A DNA stretch of 32,852 nt, taken from NCBI GenBank assembly GCA_902493125.1, contig CABUOF010000019.1, forward strand, positions 1 through 32,852, given 5' to 3'. Shown here in pieces: positions 24,644-32,847 of the stretch; the stretch's first letter is position 1, and the number at the start of each line of letters is the position of its first letter. The DNA is from an uncultured Collinsella sp. (lineage in GTDB: Bacteria > Actinomycetota > Coriobacteriia > Coriobacteriales > Coriobacteriaceae). Both the position numbers and the translations under genes were made by a program. A model generated the notes under the pieces. It ran no database searches. It was not told the origin of the DNA and worked only from the letters and a program-made list of their open reading frames with translations.

Positions 24644-24669
24644 GCGACAGATAAAGGAGGGCGTTCGCC

Positions 24670-25917
24670 ATGGATAAGGGAGAGATGAAGGCCGGAGCCG
24701 CCCGGGTGGCCATTAACTTAGAGGACGTATTGCCGTTCGACGGTTTCGACGCACTCCGTCATGAAATCTTTGCCCGTGCCTTCGTGGTCGAAGGGATGGG
24801 GCGGCGCGCTTGCATCCTTTCACTTGAGGTTACCTCGATCGCTCCGGCCCTACTCGTCGATCTGCGTGAGGTTGTCAAGGATGTCTCCAATTGCGACGGC
24901 GCCTTTTCTTGGGTGGTCCCGACCCACACGTTTTCTGCGCCTCACGTGCGCACCCCTGGGCATCTGGCCGACACCGATGCCCGCGATCGAAATGAGCGCT
25001 ATCGTGCCGCGCTCATCGCCGCGACACGCGCGGCCGTTGGGCAGGCGGTTGCGGGCATTCGCTCTGTCACGCTCGCCTCGGCGGAGGGCTACTGTCCTGT
25101 GAACGTTAACCGCGACATTGAGACACCGGCCGGCTGGTGGCTGGGAGTAGACCCCAAGGGGTTTGCCGACCACGCGATGCCCGTACTTGTCGCGAGGGAT
25201 GCCGAGGGCGGGCTCGTTGCCATGCTTGCGACGGCTGATGTCCAGTCTTCCGTGCTCGACGGATCGCACGATTCTCAGGGGAAGCGCTTGGTGAGCGGGG
25301 ACCTCTTTGGCTTTGCCGCCATGGCTCTCGAGCGCGAATTGGGCGGAGTCGTGTTGCTGCTACCCGGTGCCGCGGGGGATCAGAGTCCGGCGGAGCGCGC
25401 CGTAACCGTTGCGTTCGGTTCGACCGGGGCGAAGCAAACGTTAGATGCTCACGAGAGTGGATATCGCATGCTGCATCGACAGGGTCGCGCTATGAGCGAT
25501 GCGTTGATTGAGGCCGTCCGTGCGGCGCGTGAGGACGATGCCATCGGCGTCGATGCTCGCACGGTCGACGTCCTTTTGCCCGCCCAGACGCGCGCCGACT
25601 TCTGCTCATTGGCCCCGCATCGAACTTATGAGTTTCATGCGGCAGGCGAACAGCGTACGAGGGTCTATTTACTTCGGCTGGGAAATGTCGAGTTCGTTGG
25701 TATCCAGCCCGAGGTTTCGAGCTCGTTTGGCGCCGCCGTGCGCGCCGCCCGATTCTGCCCCGTGCTCTTTGCCACGCTTGTCAACGGAGGGCAAAAGTAT
25801 CTGCCGGCCCCCGATGCGTACGAGAAAATCACCTATGAGGCCATGAACTCCGGCTTCGCCGCCGGTTCCCATGAGCGCCTCCTTCAAACCATCCTTGCCG
25901 CTTTAAACGCGGCATGA
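24670..25917 (+). CDS. Neutral/alkaline ceramidase-like protein A
   Basis: The 415-residue protein fits the neutral/alkaline ceramidase N-terminal domain family by its order of motifs: AGAARVAINLEDVLPFDGF at the start, VVPTHTFSAPH (about 82) where ceramidases have a THTHSGP-type motif, CPVNVNRD, and LLPGAAGDQSPAE matching the family GAAGDxSP. The second His of the THxH motif is Phe, and the position of the later zinc-binding His (NxAVHS in protein B) appears to be Gln/Val, so zinc binding is doubtful. There is no signal peptide, unlike secreted ceramidases, so lipid ceramide is an unlikely substrate. AAAGGAGGG lies before the ATG. Its end overlaps nothing; the next gene starts 17 bases later. 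Confidence 0.75.
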   Translation: MDKGEMKAGAARVAINLEDVLPFDGFDALRHEIFARAFVVEGMGRRACILSLEVTSIAPALLVDLREVVKDVSNCDGAFSWVVPTHTFSAPHVRTPGHLADTDARDRNERYRAALIAATRAAVGQAVAGIRSVTLASAEGYCPVNVNRDIETPAGWWLGVDPKGFADHAMPVLVARDAEGGLVAMLATADVQSSVLDGSHDSQGKRLVSGDLFGFAAMALERELGGVVLLLPGAAGDQSPAERAVTVAFGSTGAKQTLDAHESGYRMLHRQGRAMSDALIEAVRAAREDDAIGVDARTVDVLLPAQTRADFCSLAPHRTYEFHAAGEQRTRVYLLRLGNVEFVGIQPEVSSSFGAAVRAARFCPVLFATLVNGGQKYLPAPDAYEKITYEAMNSGFAAGSHERLLQTILAALNAA

Positions 25918-25934
25918 CAAAAAGGAGAACTTGC

Positions 25935-27053
25935 ATGAATATCGGACATGCACGCCGCAAGATTACCCCGCAAGGCGACATCTATCTAATCGGATATCGT
26001 AACCTCTCCAACCGTCTGGAGCCTGCGACAGGCGTCCATGACGACGTCTTCGCCAACGCGATTCTTTTCCAACAGGACGACCGCGAAGTTTTTCTCTTCA
26101 ACGCCGATGTTCTCGAGTTTGAGGAGGGCATGGCCGAGGAGGTTAAGACGATGCTCGCCGAGCGCTACGGAATCGACCGTGACTGCGTTCTGCTCTCCGC
26201 GACGCACGACCATACTTCAATCGTCGCTTACCACCGCAGCTGGTGGACGGGAAAATTCGACGAGAACTACTACCGCTGGTTCCTCGATACCATTTGCCAA
26301 TGCTTTGAGGAGTGCCGCGCCAACGCACAGCCCGCGATTTGTCGCTTGGGCAAGCAGGTCATCACCGGTTTCTACGACAACCGCATCATCCCAGGTGAAC
26401 TCGCCGACAATGAGGTCATTGTCGTATCGTTCTTCGATACCGAAGGCAAGCCATTTGCGGGCTTTGTGAACTGGGCGGTGCATTCCGCTTGCGTCGGACC
26501 CGACTGCACGGAGCTCACGAGCGAACTCGCCGGTCTTACCGGCAAAAAGCTCGCTCAGAGTCTTGGTTACTATCCGGCCATGGTCGTCGGTGCTGCTGGC
26601 GACTGTAGCGACCGCAATTTTCGCCAGGGACGCGGCATTCCCGAGGTCGAGCGCGTTTCGACCGGTCTTGCCGAGGCGATTTCCCAGATCAAGCTCGATC
26701 GCGAGGTCGTTCTCGACCGCATCGAGCCTCAGACGTTCTATCACACCGTTGCCCATGACGACTTTTCGCTCACGCTTAAGTGTGTCGTCATCAGTTTGGG
26801 CGGCCTGCATCTCTTTGTGTTCCCGAGTGAGCTCGGCAGCGACTTGGGTATTCGCATGAAGCGCGAATGCCCGGTCGAGGGAATAGTTTGCGGTTACACC
26901 AACGGCTATTTCGAGTATTTCCTTCCGGCACGCGAGTACGGCCTCTCCTTTGAGACCGAGCGTACTCAGATTCCCCAGGGCGAACCGGAACGTCTGTGTG
27001 ACAAGTTCTGCCAGACGACGAGACTTCTCGGCGCAGCAGATTCGCGTCTGTAG
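25935..27053 (+). CDS. Neutral/alkaline ceramidase-like protein B
   Basis: This 372-residue protein is a second, more typical member of the neutral ceramidase-like family. It has MNIGHARRKITPQGDIYLIG at the start, LSATHDHTSIVAYH, FVNWAVHSACVG with a likely zinc-ligand His, VVGAAGDCSDRN, and near the end CGYTNGYFEYFLPAREYG, which corresponds to the Tyr-containing segment of the family. It also lacks a signal peptide. The ATG at 25935 follows AAAAGGAG by seven bases; the frame is open from 25914 but that start overlaps the previous gene and lacks a site. Proteins A and B may form a heteromer in which B is catalytic; this is inference. Confidence 0.8.
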   Translation: MNIGHARRKITPQGDIYLIGYRNLSNRLEPATGVHDDVFANAILFQQDDREVFLFNADVLEFEEGMAEEVKTMLAERYGIDRDCVLLSATHDHTSIVAYHRSWWTGKFDENYYRWFLDTICQCFEECRANAQPAICRLGKQVITGFYDNRIIPGELADNEVIVVSFFDTEGKPFAGFVNWAVHSACVGPDCTELTSELAGLTGKKLAQSLGYYPAMVVGAAGDCSDRNFRQGRGIPEVERVSTGLAEAISQIKLDREVVLDRIEPQTFYHTVAHDDFSLTLKCVVISLGGLHLFVFPSELGSDLGIRMKRECPVEGIVCGYTNGYFEYFLPAREYGLSFETERTQIPQGEPERLCDKFCQTTRLLGAADSRL

Positions 27054-27246
27054 ACCTGATTGCGTGACATGGGCCAATGAGGCTCGCTGCCATGTGATCG
27101 GCATCTTCCATCTTCTCTGCCGTTTCCCATCCCGGGCGTACGTGCGTCCGCGGATTTCAAAGGGGGAAGCGGGTTCCTTGCCCTCCCACGTCGACTACGG
27201 AGGCATGAAATCGATGCTATACCCCGCTCAGAAAAAGGAGAATTCC

Positions 27247-28689
27247 ATGAAATACCAGAAGCTTTGCGATGAAATCATCACAAAGGTCGGTGGTCGAGAC
27301 AATGTGTTAGACGTGAGCCACTGCATTACGCGTCTCCGCTTCCACCTCAAGGATGAATCGCTCGCCCAGACCAATGAGCTTAAGGCGACGAAGGGCGTCG
27401 TTGACGTCATCCAGGCCGGCGGACAGTATCAGGTCGTGATTGGTGCCACTGTCGAGGCCGTCTACAACGACCTTGTTCAGATTGGCGGGTTCGACTCCAA
27501 ACCCGCACTCGATATCGATGAAGGCGACGACGTCAAAAAGGGCGATCCATTCTCGCGTCTGCTGGCCATCATCTCCGAGATTCTGCAACCGGTTCTTGGC
27601 GTGCTTATGGCCGGTGGCTTTATCAAGTCGATGCTCGCGCTCTGCACGGTTGCCGGTTGGCTTGCCAAGGACAGCAATACGTATGTGACGCTCTCGGCAA
27701 TCGGAGATTCGGTCTTCTATTACTTTCCGCTAATCATTGGCTGGACGTCGGCCAAGAAGTTCGGACTTAAGCCCGTTATGGGAATGGCGCTCGGTGGTAT
27801 CCTTGTCTACCCGACGCTCGTTGCCCTTATGGGCGGAGATCCGCTCTACACGCTCGGCGCCGGCACGGTCTTCGAGTCCAATGTCTACGGTGATATTTTT
27901 GGCATCCCGCTGATCATGCAGAATTACTCATCGACGATTCTGCCTGCGATCTTTATCGTCTGGATTGCCTCCAAGGTGCACAAGGCCCTTTCTAACGCGC
28001 TGCCCGCGCTTGTGAGCTCGTTCTTCTCCAACATCCTGACGCTCCTCATTTGCGGCATCCTTGGCCTGCTTGTGGTCGGTCCGGTCATGACGGTCCTCTC
28101 CAACATCGTTGCCCAGATCATCTTGATGCTCATCAACTTCCAGCCCGCCATCGCCGGCTTTGTCATCGGCACGTTCTGGAGCCTGCTCGTCATGTTCGGC
28201 CTGCACTGGGGTATCATCCCGCTGTGGTTTCTCGATGTCGCAACCTACGGCTATGACCTCATTAACCCGCTCGTGTATGCAGGCGGTTGTGCCATCGCCG
28301 GTGCTGTGCTTGGCATGGTCATCCGAACCAAGGACTCCGAGGAAAATGCTGCCGTCAACATTCCCGCCCTTGTCTCTTCGATTTTCGGTGTCAACGAGCC
28401 TGCGCTTTACGCCATCTTGCTGCCGCGTAAGCGTCTTATGTGGTCAACCTTTATTTCCGCTGGTGTAGGCGGCGCCATTGCCGGCCTCATGGGTGCCAAA
28501 CTCTATGCCTTCGGTGCCTCCGGCCCGCTCGGTTTCCCGAGCTTTATTAACCCTGCCGGCATCGACACGGGCTTTATCGGCCTTGTCATCTCCGGTGTGG
28601 TCGCTTTCGTTTTGGCTCTTGTCGCCGCTATGGCGATCGGTACCAGGAAGGACGAGGGCGGTAAGGCGCTCAACATCTCGGTGGACTAG
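27247..28689 (+). CDS. PTS beta-glucoside-type EIIBC permease
   Basis: The 480-residue protein imports and phosphorylates a sugar or glycoside at the expense of phosphoenolpyruvate. The EIIB domain (1-85) has the phosphorylated Cys26 in VSHCITRLRF, typical of the Glc/Bgl superfamily, followed by the EIIC membrane domain (about 100-470) with MAGGFIKSML, MFGLHWGIIPLWF and FGVNEPALYAILLP. No EIIA domain is attached, so EIIA must come from elsewhere. No phospho-beta-glucosidase is next to it; the neighbours are the amidohydrolase-fold and ceramidase-like genes, which may process the imported compound. AAAAGGAG precedes the ATG at 27247. A 193-base gap separates it from the ceramidase-like gene; it might have an extra promoter (TATACC near 27219). 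Confidence 0.9.
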   Translation: MKYQKLCDEIITKVGGRDNVLDVSHCITRLRFHLKDESLAQTNELKATKGVVDVIQAGGQYQVVIGATVEAVYNDLVQIGGFDSKPALDIDEGDDVKKGDPFSRLLAIISEILQPVLGVLMAGGFIKSMLALCTVAGWLAKDSNTYVTLSAIGDSVFYYFPLIIGWTSAKKFGLKPVMGMALGGILVYPTLVALMGGDPLYTLGAGTVFESNVYGDIFGIPLIMQNYSSTILPAIFIVWIASKVHKALSNALPALVSSFFSNILTLLICGILGLLVVGPVMTVLSNIVAQIILMLINFQPAIAGFVIGTFWSLLVMFGLHWGIIPLWFLDVATYGYDLINPLVYAGGCAIAGAVLGMVIRTKDSEENAAVNIPALVSSIFGVNEPALYAILLPRKRLMWSTFISAGVGGAIAGLMGAKLYAFGASGPLGFPSFINPAGIDTGFIGLVISGVVAFVLALVAAMAIGTRKDEGGKALNISVD

Positions 28690-28708
28690 TCTGTCTGCGC
28701 ACTTTAAC

Positions 28709-28755
28709 CAAATATGCCTCGGACGGCGACGTGCCGCCCGAGGCATATTTGTGTT
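28709..28755. terminator. Terminator between PTS and LysR genes
   Basis: A perfect 14-base stem CAAATATGCCTCGG (28709-28722) with its complement (28738-28751), extended by an inner CGGC/GCCG stem, is followed by TGTTTTG on the plus strand. It serves the end of the PTS gene and may serve the convergent LysR gene. Confidence 0.9.
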
Positions 28756-28812
28756 TTGTGCCGTTGTCAGCGTGTTTGCGGACACAAGTCTGCGGTTGTG
28801 GAGCAGCGGGGA

Positions 28813-29736
28813 TTATGACGGTCGTGCCGCGGTGGAAGACGCACGGTCGCCCTGCAGGAGCTGACGGTAGGGGAGGAAGCCGATGAACGAGACGACCGCC
28901 TGCGAGTGCGCGGCGTTCCGCTTGAGGTAGAGCCTGACCTCGGAGGTCGTCGCGGGCTCAAGCGGCACCAGGGCTACCTTTCCGCTGGCAAGCGATTCCG
29001 CCGGCTTGCGCATGAGGAATGAGACGCCGGCGCCGCGTGCGACAAGAGAGATGATGTTCTCGGCTCGTTTGCCGGTGAACGTAACGCGTGGGCCAAATCC
29101 AGCTTCGCGACAAAGGGAAAGGACGAGCTCGCTTACGAACGAGCCTTGGGGAAGCATGAGGAAATTCTCGTCGATAAGGTCGTCTATCTCGACGGTGTCA
29201 CGTTCGGCGAGCGGATGGTCGAGCGGAAGGACGGCCACGAGCCGGTCAGTCGTAAAGGGAATCTTTTTGAACTCCGGCTCGATGGCGCCACTGTCACGGA
29301 TGAAGGCCAGGTCAATGTCCTCGTGCAGGAGCATACGCTTGAGTGTGTCGCCCTCGCCCTCGATGAGCTCAACAGAATATGAGGGGTTCGCCTGCTGAAA
29401 ATCGATGACGGCGTCCGTGATCCCATAAGGGGCCATAATGGGGATAGAACCTACGGTGAGGTGCTCGAGCGGCTCACCTGCGCCTATTTGAATGGCGGCA
29501 AGATAGCGGTGCTGAAGCGTCGCAATTTTTTGCGCATAGGGGAGGAGCGCTTCACCTTGCGCGGTGAGTGTTACGTGGCGCTGGCTTCGATCGATGAGCT
29601 TGCAGCCGAGTTCGTGCTCCATTGCCATGATGTGCTTGGAGAGGGTTGATTGCGACATGAAAAGCAGTTCCGCCGCATCAAGAAACGTGCGTGACTGCGC
29701 TAAGATGGCGAATTCGCCAAAGCGGCTGATATCCAT
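28813..29736 (-). CDS. LysR-family regulator convergent with PTS gene
   Basis: The 307-residue protein has the LysR DNA-binding domain (FGEFAILAQSRTFLDAAELL then FMSQSTLSKHIMAMEHELGC) and a substrate-binding domain from LTVGSIPIMAPYGITDAVID. GGAGG lies seven bases before the ATG at 29736. It points toward the PTS gene and is not divergent from any gene, so its target is unclear; the dyad at 23508-23530 is one possibility but LysR sites are usually less symmetric. It lies 36 bases after the deformylase-like gene on the same strand and may be cotranscribed with it. Confidence 0.9.
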   Translation of the reverse strand: MDISRFGEFAILAQSRTFLDAAELLFMSQSTLSKHIMAMEHELGCKLIDRSQRHVTLTAQGEALLPYAQKIATLQHRYLAAIQIGAGEPLEHLTVGSIPIMAPYGITDAVIDFQQANPSYSVELIEGEGDTLKRMLLHEDIDLAFIRDSGAIEPEFKKIPFTTDRLVAVLPLDHPLAERDTVEIDDLIDENFLMLPQGSFVSELVLSLCREAGFGPRVTFTGKRAENIISLVARGAGVSFLMRKPAESLASGKVALVPLEPATTSEVRLYLKRNAAHSQAVVSFIGFLPYRQLLQGDRASSTAARPS

Positions 29737-29772
29737 AGGGAGGCCTCCGGTACCCTCATTTTGGCAGGTGGC

Positions 29773-30183
29773 CTAAACCACGACGCCATTGCAGTGGTCG
29801 ATTTCGTGCTGGATGATCTCGGCGGTGTAGCCCGAGAAGTTTTTGATGCGGTGAACGAAGTTCTCGTCCAAATACTCAACCTTAATGCGGCGATAGCGGG
29901 TACAGGGACGCTCGCCGGTCAGCGAGAGGCATCCTTCGCTCGTCTGATAGGCATTGACCTGCTCAAGAATTTGAGGGTTGTACATCAGGAGTGTCCTGTT
30001 GCCGTCCTTTACGCAGATGATGCGTTTGCGCACGCCGATCATGTTGGCGGCGAGGCCCACGCACTCGCGCTCATGCTCGTGGAGTGTATCCAGGAGATCC
30101 TGCCCGGTTGCGGCATCGTCGGGTCCCGCGTCTTCGGAAGGCAGACGCAAAAAGAACTCGGATTTCATGATGGGCTTAATCAT
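29773..30183 (-). CDS. Peptide deformylase family protein (AANM subtype)
   Basis: The 136-residue protein has motif 2 EGCLS (metal ligand Cys85) and motif 3 HEIDH (126-130) intact, so iron/zinc binding and the catalytic Glu127 are present. In motif 1 the usual Gln is Met48 (CVGLAANMIG), a change I recall as common to a subgroup of short deformylase-like proteins in gut Gram-positives. It may be active on formyl-methionine peptides or have another role. GAGGAG lies six bases before the ATG at 30183; the longer open frame upstream runs into the MFS promoter region and is rejected. Compare the deformylase-like protein at 15824-16243, which has the reverse pattern. Confidence 0.88.
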   Translation of the reverse strand: MIKPIMKSEFFLRLPSEDAGPDDAATGQDLLDTLHEHERECVGLAANMIGVRKRIICVKDGNRTLLMYNPQILEQVNAYQTSEGCLSLTGERPCTRYRRIKVEYLDENFVHRIKNFSGYTAEIIQHEIDHCNGVVV

Positions 30184-30388
30184 GGCGGGCTCCTCATGTC
30201 TTATGCTTTCGTGGACTTTTAATAATAGCGCGGAAGGAAAGCTGTGCGTCCGCGTTACAATCTTTCGATGTTGGACCATGTTGCCAGATTCGTCGTGTAC
30301 GGCGTCTGGCGTAAGTCTAGGGCTCATTTTTCGCCCTGGACCGTTCCTCTGGGGCGATGCGACTGTCGTTCCAAGAGGAAGGAAATGC

Positions 30389-31804
30389 ATGGGGAGCAAA
30401 TCTCAGCAACAAGTTCAAGTAACGCCATCGGCCTCTGCGGCGATTCTCGTCGTTATGTATATTGCAGCCTTTGTTGCCGCGTTTAACGAGAACATCATTA
30501 ACGTGGCGTTGCACGACATTATGGCAGCCTTTTCGGTGAGTGCCACCACGGCACAGTGGCTCGTCTCGGGCTACATGATTGTGACGTCGATCTTTACGGC
30601 CATCATGGCCTTCCTATCCGGCCGTTTCTCGACGCGCAAGCTGCTGTTTTTCGCATGCGGATGCATGGTCGCCGGCGAAGTCCTGTGCCTGTTCGCTCCG
30701 TCGTTTAGCGTTTTGCTGCCAAGCCGTATTTTGCAGGCCGCGGGATCGGGCATCTTGTTCCCGCTCATGATGAACGTGGTGCTGTCATGCGCTCCGCGCG
30801 AGAAGCTCGGCCTGTATCTGAGCCTGGGCGGTGCCTGCATTACGCTGGGGCCGGCGTTTGGACCCGTGATCAGCGGTCTTATGTGCACGTTGTTTGGCTG
30901 GAGGGCGGTGTTCGTAGTGCCGCTGGTGGGCGGCATTGCGGTCGCTGCGGCGGGCGTTAAGCTGGTTCAGAATGTCGGAGAGCGATCGAACACCACGCTT
31001 GATATTCTGTCGGTTGTTTTGCTCGCCGCCGGCATTACGGCATTTGTGTATTCCGTAGGCGAATTCTCGACCAATCTGATTGCCGGTATCGCGACGCTTC
31101 TCGCCGCCGTTGTGCTGCTCGGCCTGTTTGCGGCCCGTCAGCTCAAGCTCGAGCATCCGGTGCTTAACGTGCGTCCCATGGCGAGCGTTCGTTTTTGGCC
31201 TGCGTGCCTGCTTGTGGTGGTGTCGATGATGACGACGTTCTCGATGAGCGTTTTGTTGCCGCTCTATTTTGAGGGCGCATACGGCATGACCGCACATGTT
31301 GCGGGCCTGCTCATTTTGCCGGCGATTGCCTGCAACGCCGTGACCTCGATTGTGGGCGGACGCGTGATGGACGCCCGTGGTGCATGGCCACTGCTGCCGG
31401 TCGGCTTTGCCCTGATTGCCGTGGGGCAGACTGCCATATCGATGACGGCGGCAAGCATGAACATCGGCGTCGTCGTGGCGCTGACCGTTGTGGTGTATGC
31501 CGGAGTCGGTTTGGTGCTGAGCCCCTCGCAAACGGCCGGCTTGGAGACGCTACCCGCCGCTGAACATCCTCACGGAACGGCATTGCTTAACACGTGGAAC
31601 ATGATTGCCGCATCGTTTGGCCCGTCGCTGTTTATCGGTCTGCTCTCGAGTTCTGCTGCGACCGCCGGCGCCGCTGGCGCTGCGACAGACGTTGCCCAGG
31701 CGATTGGATTTGCAGCTGCCGTGCGTGTAGCGGCTGTAATTGCCGTGGTCGGGTTCGTGGCGTCGCTGGTGTACGCTCGTCGCGAGTCACACATGTCGCA
31801 TTAA
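30389..31804 (+). CDS. MFS exporter, DHA2 (EmrB/QacA-like) family
   Basis: The 471-residue membrane protein has the features of a 14-helix major facilitator drug exporter: FVAAFNENIINVALHDIMAA at helix 1, TTAQWLVSGYMIVTSIFTAI, the loop FLSGRFSTRKLL, and LGGACITLGPAFGPVISGLM as the exporter motif C. It probably exports toxic compounds or metabolites by proton antiport; the substrate is unknown. GAGGAAGG precedes the ATG at 30389; an earlier open frame covers the antisense of the deformylase gene and is rejected. It is divergent from the deformylase-like gene across 205 bases, where TACAAT at about 30255 is a possible -10 box. Confidence 0.9.
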   Translation: MGSKSQQQVQVTPSASAAILVVMYIAAFVAAFNENIINVALHDIMAAFSVSATTAQWLVSGYMIVTSIFTAIMAFLSGRFSTRKLLFFACGCMVAGEVLCLFAPSFSVLLPSRILQAAGSGILFPLMMNVVLSCAPREKLGLYLSLGGACITLGPAFGPVISGLMCTLFGWRAVFVVPLVGGIAVAAAGVKLVQNVGERSNTTLDILSVVLLAAGITAFVYSVGEFSTNLIAGIATLLAAVVLLGLFAARQLKLEHPVLNVRPMASVRFWPACLLVVVSMMTTFSMSVLLPLYFEGAYGMTAHVAGLLILPAIACNAVTSIVGGRVMDARGAWPLLPVGFALIAVGQTAISMTAASMNIGVVVALTVVVYAGVGLVLSPSQTAGLETLPAAEHPHGTALLNTWNMIAASFGPSLFIGLLSSSAATAGAAGAATDVAQAIGFAAAVRVAAVIAVVGFVASLVYARRESHMSH

Positions 31805-31864
31805 TGTGTGCACATAGATTCTGCAGCTAGATTGGATGGCAACACCATAAACTAATGGACGTTT

Positions 31865-31942
31865 TGCCGAGAGGCATGAATGTTTAAAGCGCAAAGAGTG
31901 CGCGACGGGCCCCGCGAATGGGGCGATGATGCCCGAGAGGGC
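31865..31942 (+). promoter_or_regulatory. Leader with four short hairpins upstream of the RGG-protein gene
   Basis: Four perfect small stems lie in order before the ribosome binding site: TGCC-GAGA-GGCA (31865-31876), GCGCA-AAGAG-TGCGC (31889-31903), GCCCC-GCGAAT-GGGGC (31909-31924) and GCCC-GAGA-GGGC (31931-31942). Two of them have the GNRA-type tetraloop GAGA. This looks like a structured 5' leader and may be a site of RNA-protein binding or autoregulation. It does not match a riboswitch class I recognise. Confidence 0.55.
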
Positions 31943-31956
31943 TAAGAAGGAGTCTC

Positions 31957-32820
31957 ATGTCCGAGAACGAAGAGATCATGAACGAGACCGAGAACGAGAC
32001 CATGGCTGCCGAGGTTGAGGCAGTCGAGACCGTGGAGACCGAAGCTGCCGAGGTTGAGGCTGCTGACGAGGTTTCCGCCGAGGAGGAGGCCGAGGTTGTC
32101 GAGGCCGCCGTTGATTACGATGACGAAGAGCTGATGGACAAGATGCAGAAGGCCGCCCGCCTGCTGCGTAGCCGTCGCTTTGCTATTTCCAAAGAGGAGG
32201 AGGCCAAGGCCGAGCGCATGGCGAACATCGAGCGCGCCATCAAGCTCCTTGACCTCAAGCCCAAGATGGAGCAGAAGGAAATGTCCGACCTGCTGGGCAT
32301 GCGCCTTCGTGAGCTCGATGGCCTGATGGCCGAGGCCGAGGCTGCCGATCTGGTTGGCCGCATCGACGACGCCGAGGGCGATATGCGCAAGATCGTTGTC
32401 TTCGCTGCCGAGGATGCCGCTGAGGGCCTGGTCGAGCTTGCCAACAAGAAGGAGAAGCTCCTGCCTGAGCTTTCTTATGAGGAGGCCACCGAGCTGATGG
32501 CCGCTCTCGATAAGGTCATCGCTCCGCTCGTCGCCATGGGCCTGGACGAGGACCGCGGTCCTCGCGGCGGTCGTGACGATCGCGGTGGCCGTGGCGGCGA
32601 CCGCGGTGGCCGCGGTGGCGATCGTGGCGGCCGTGGCGGCTTTGGTGACCGTGGCAGCGACCGTGGCGGTCGCGGCAGCTTTGGCGGCAACCGTGGTGGC
32701 TACGGCGATCGCGGTGGCAACCGTGGCGGCTTCGGCGGCAACCGTGGTAACGACCGTGGCGGTCGCGGTGGCGATCGTGGCGGCCGCAACGGCGGCGGCT
32801 TCCGCGGCAACCGTTTTTAG
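31957..32820 (+). CDS. Acidic, winged-helix-like protein with RGG-repeat tail
   Basis: The 287-residue protein has three regions. Residues 1-60 are very acidic (Glu, Val, Ala). Residues about 88-155 (NIERAIKLLDLKPKMEQKEM, DLLGMRLRELDGLMAEAEAA, DLVGRI, DMRKIVVFA) look like a winged helix-turn-helix followed by a beta wing, with another helical stretch to 195. Residues 198-287 are a low-complexity tail with about 14 RGG triplets mixed with DRGG, NRGG and GFGG, a typical RNA-binding, disordered sequence. I do not recognise a named family. AAGGAG lies four bases before the ATG. A hairpin after the stop is probably its terminator. Confidence 0.8.
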   Translation: MSENEEIMNETENETMAAEVEAVETVETEAAEVEAADEVSAEEEAEVVEAAVDYDDEELMDKMQKAARLLRSRRFAISKEEEAKAERMANIERAIKLLDLKPKMEQKEMSDLLGMRLRELDGLMAEAEAADLVGRIDDAEGDMRKIVVFAAEDAAEGLVELANKKEKLLPELSYEEATELMAALDKVIAPLVAMGLDEDRGPRGGRDDRGGRGGDRGGRGGDRGGRGGFGDRGSDRGGRGSFGGNRGGYGDRGGNRGGFGGNRGNDRGGRGGDRGGRNGGGFRGNRF

Positions 32821-32847
32821 TTACGGGGTTTTACCAAACGCCGTAAC
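32820..32847 (+). terminator. Probable terminator after the RGG-protein gene, cut by window edge
   Basis: GTTACGG (32820-32826) pairs with CCGTAAC (32841-32847), with an inner GTTT/AAAC stem. The bases after it are outside the window, so a T tail cannot be checked. Confidence 0.5.

Noticed and set aside
27054..27246. Possible small gene between ceramidase-like protein B and the PTS gene
   Set aside because: No open frame with a ribosome binding site stands out; an ATG at about 27205 is in frame with the PTS gene but its GGAGG is only one base away.
29759..29769. TTTTGGCAGGT, matching the edge of the inverted-repeat element at 8751-8852
   Set aside because: An 11-base match could easily arise by chance in a window of this size and no second arm is present.
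29978..30388. N-terminal extension of the MFS protein
   Set aside because: It lies antisense to the deformylase-like gene and its promoter; the ATG at 30389 has GAGGAAGG at correct spacing and starts a normal exporter.
32550..32818. Tandem DNA repeat, possible CRISPR-like or minisatellite array
   Set aside because: The repetition follows the RGG-coding codons of the protein and has no constant unit or unique spacers.
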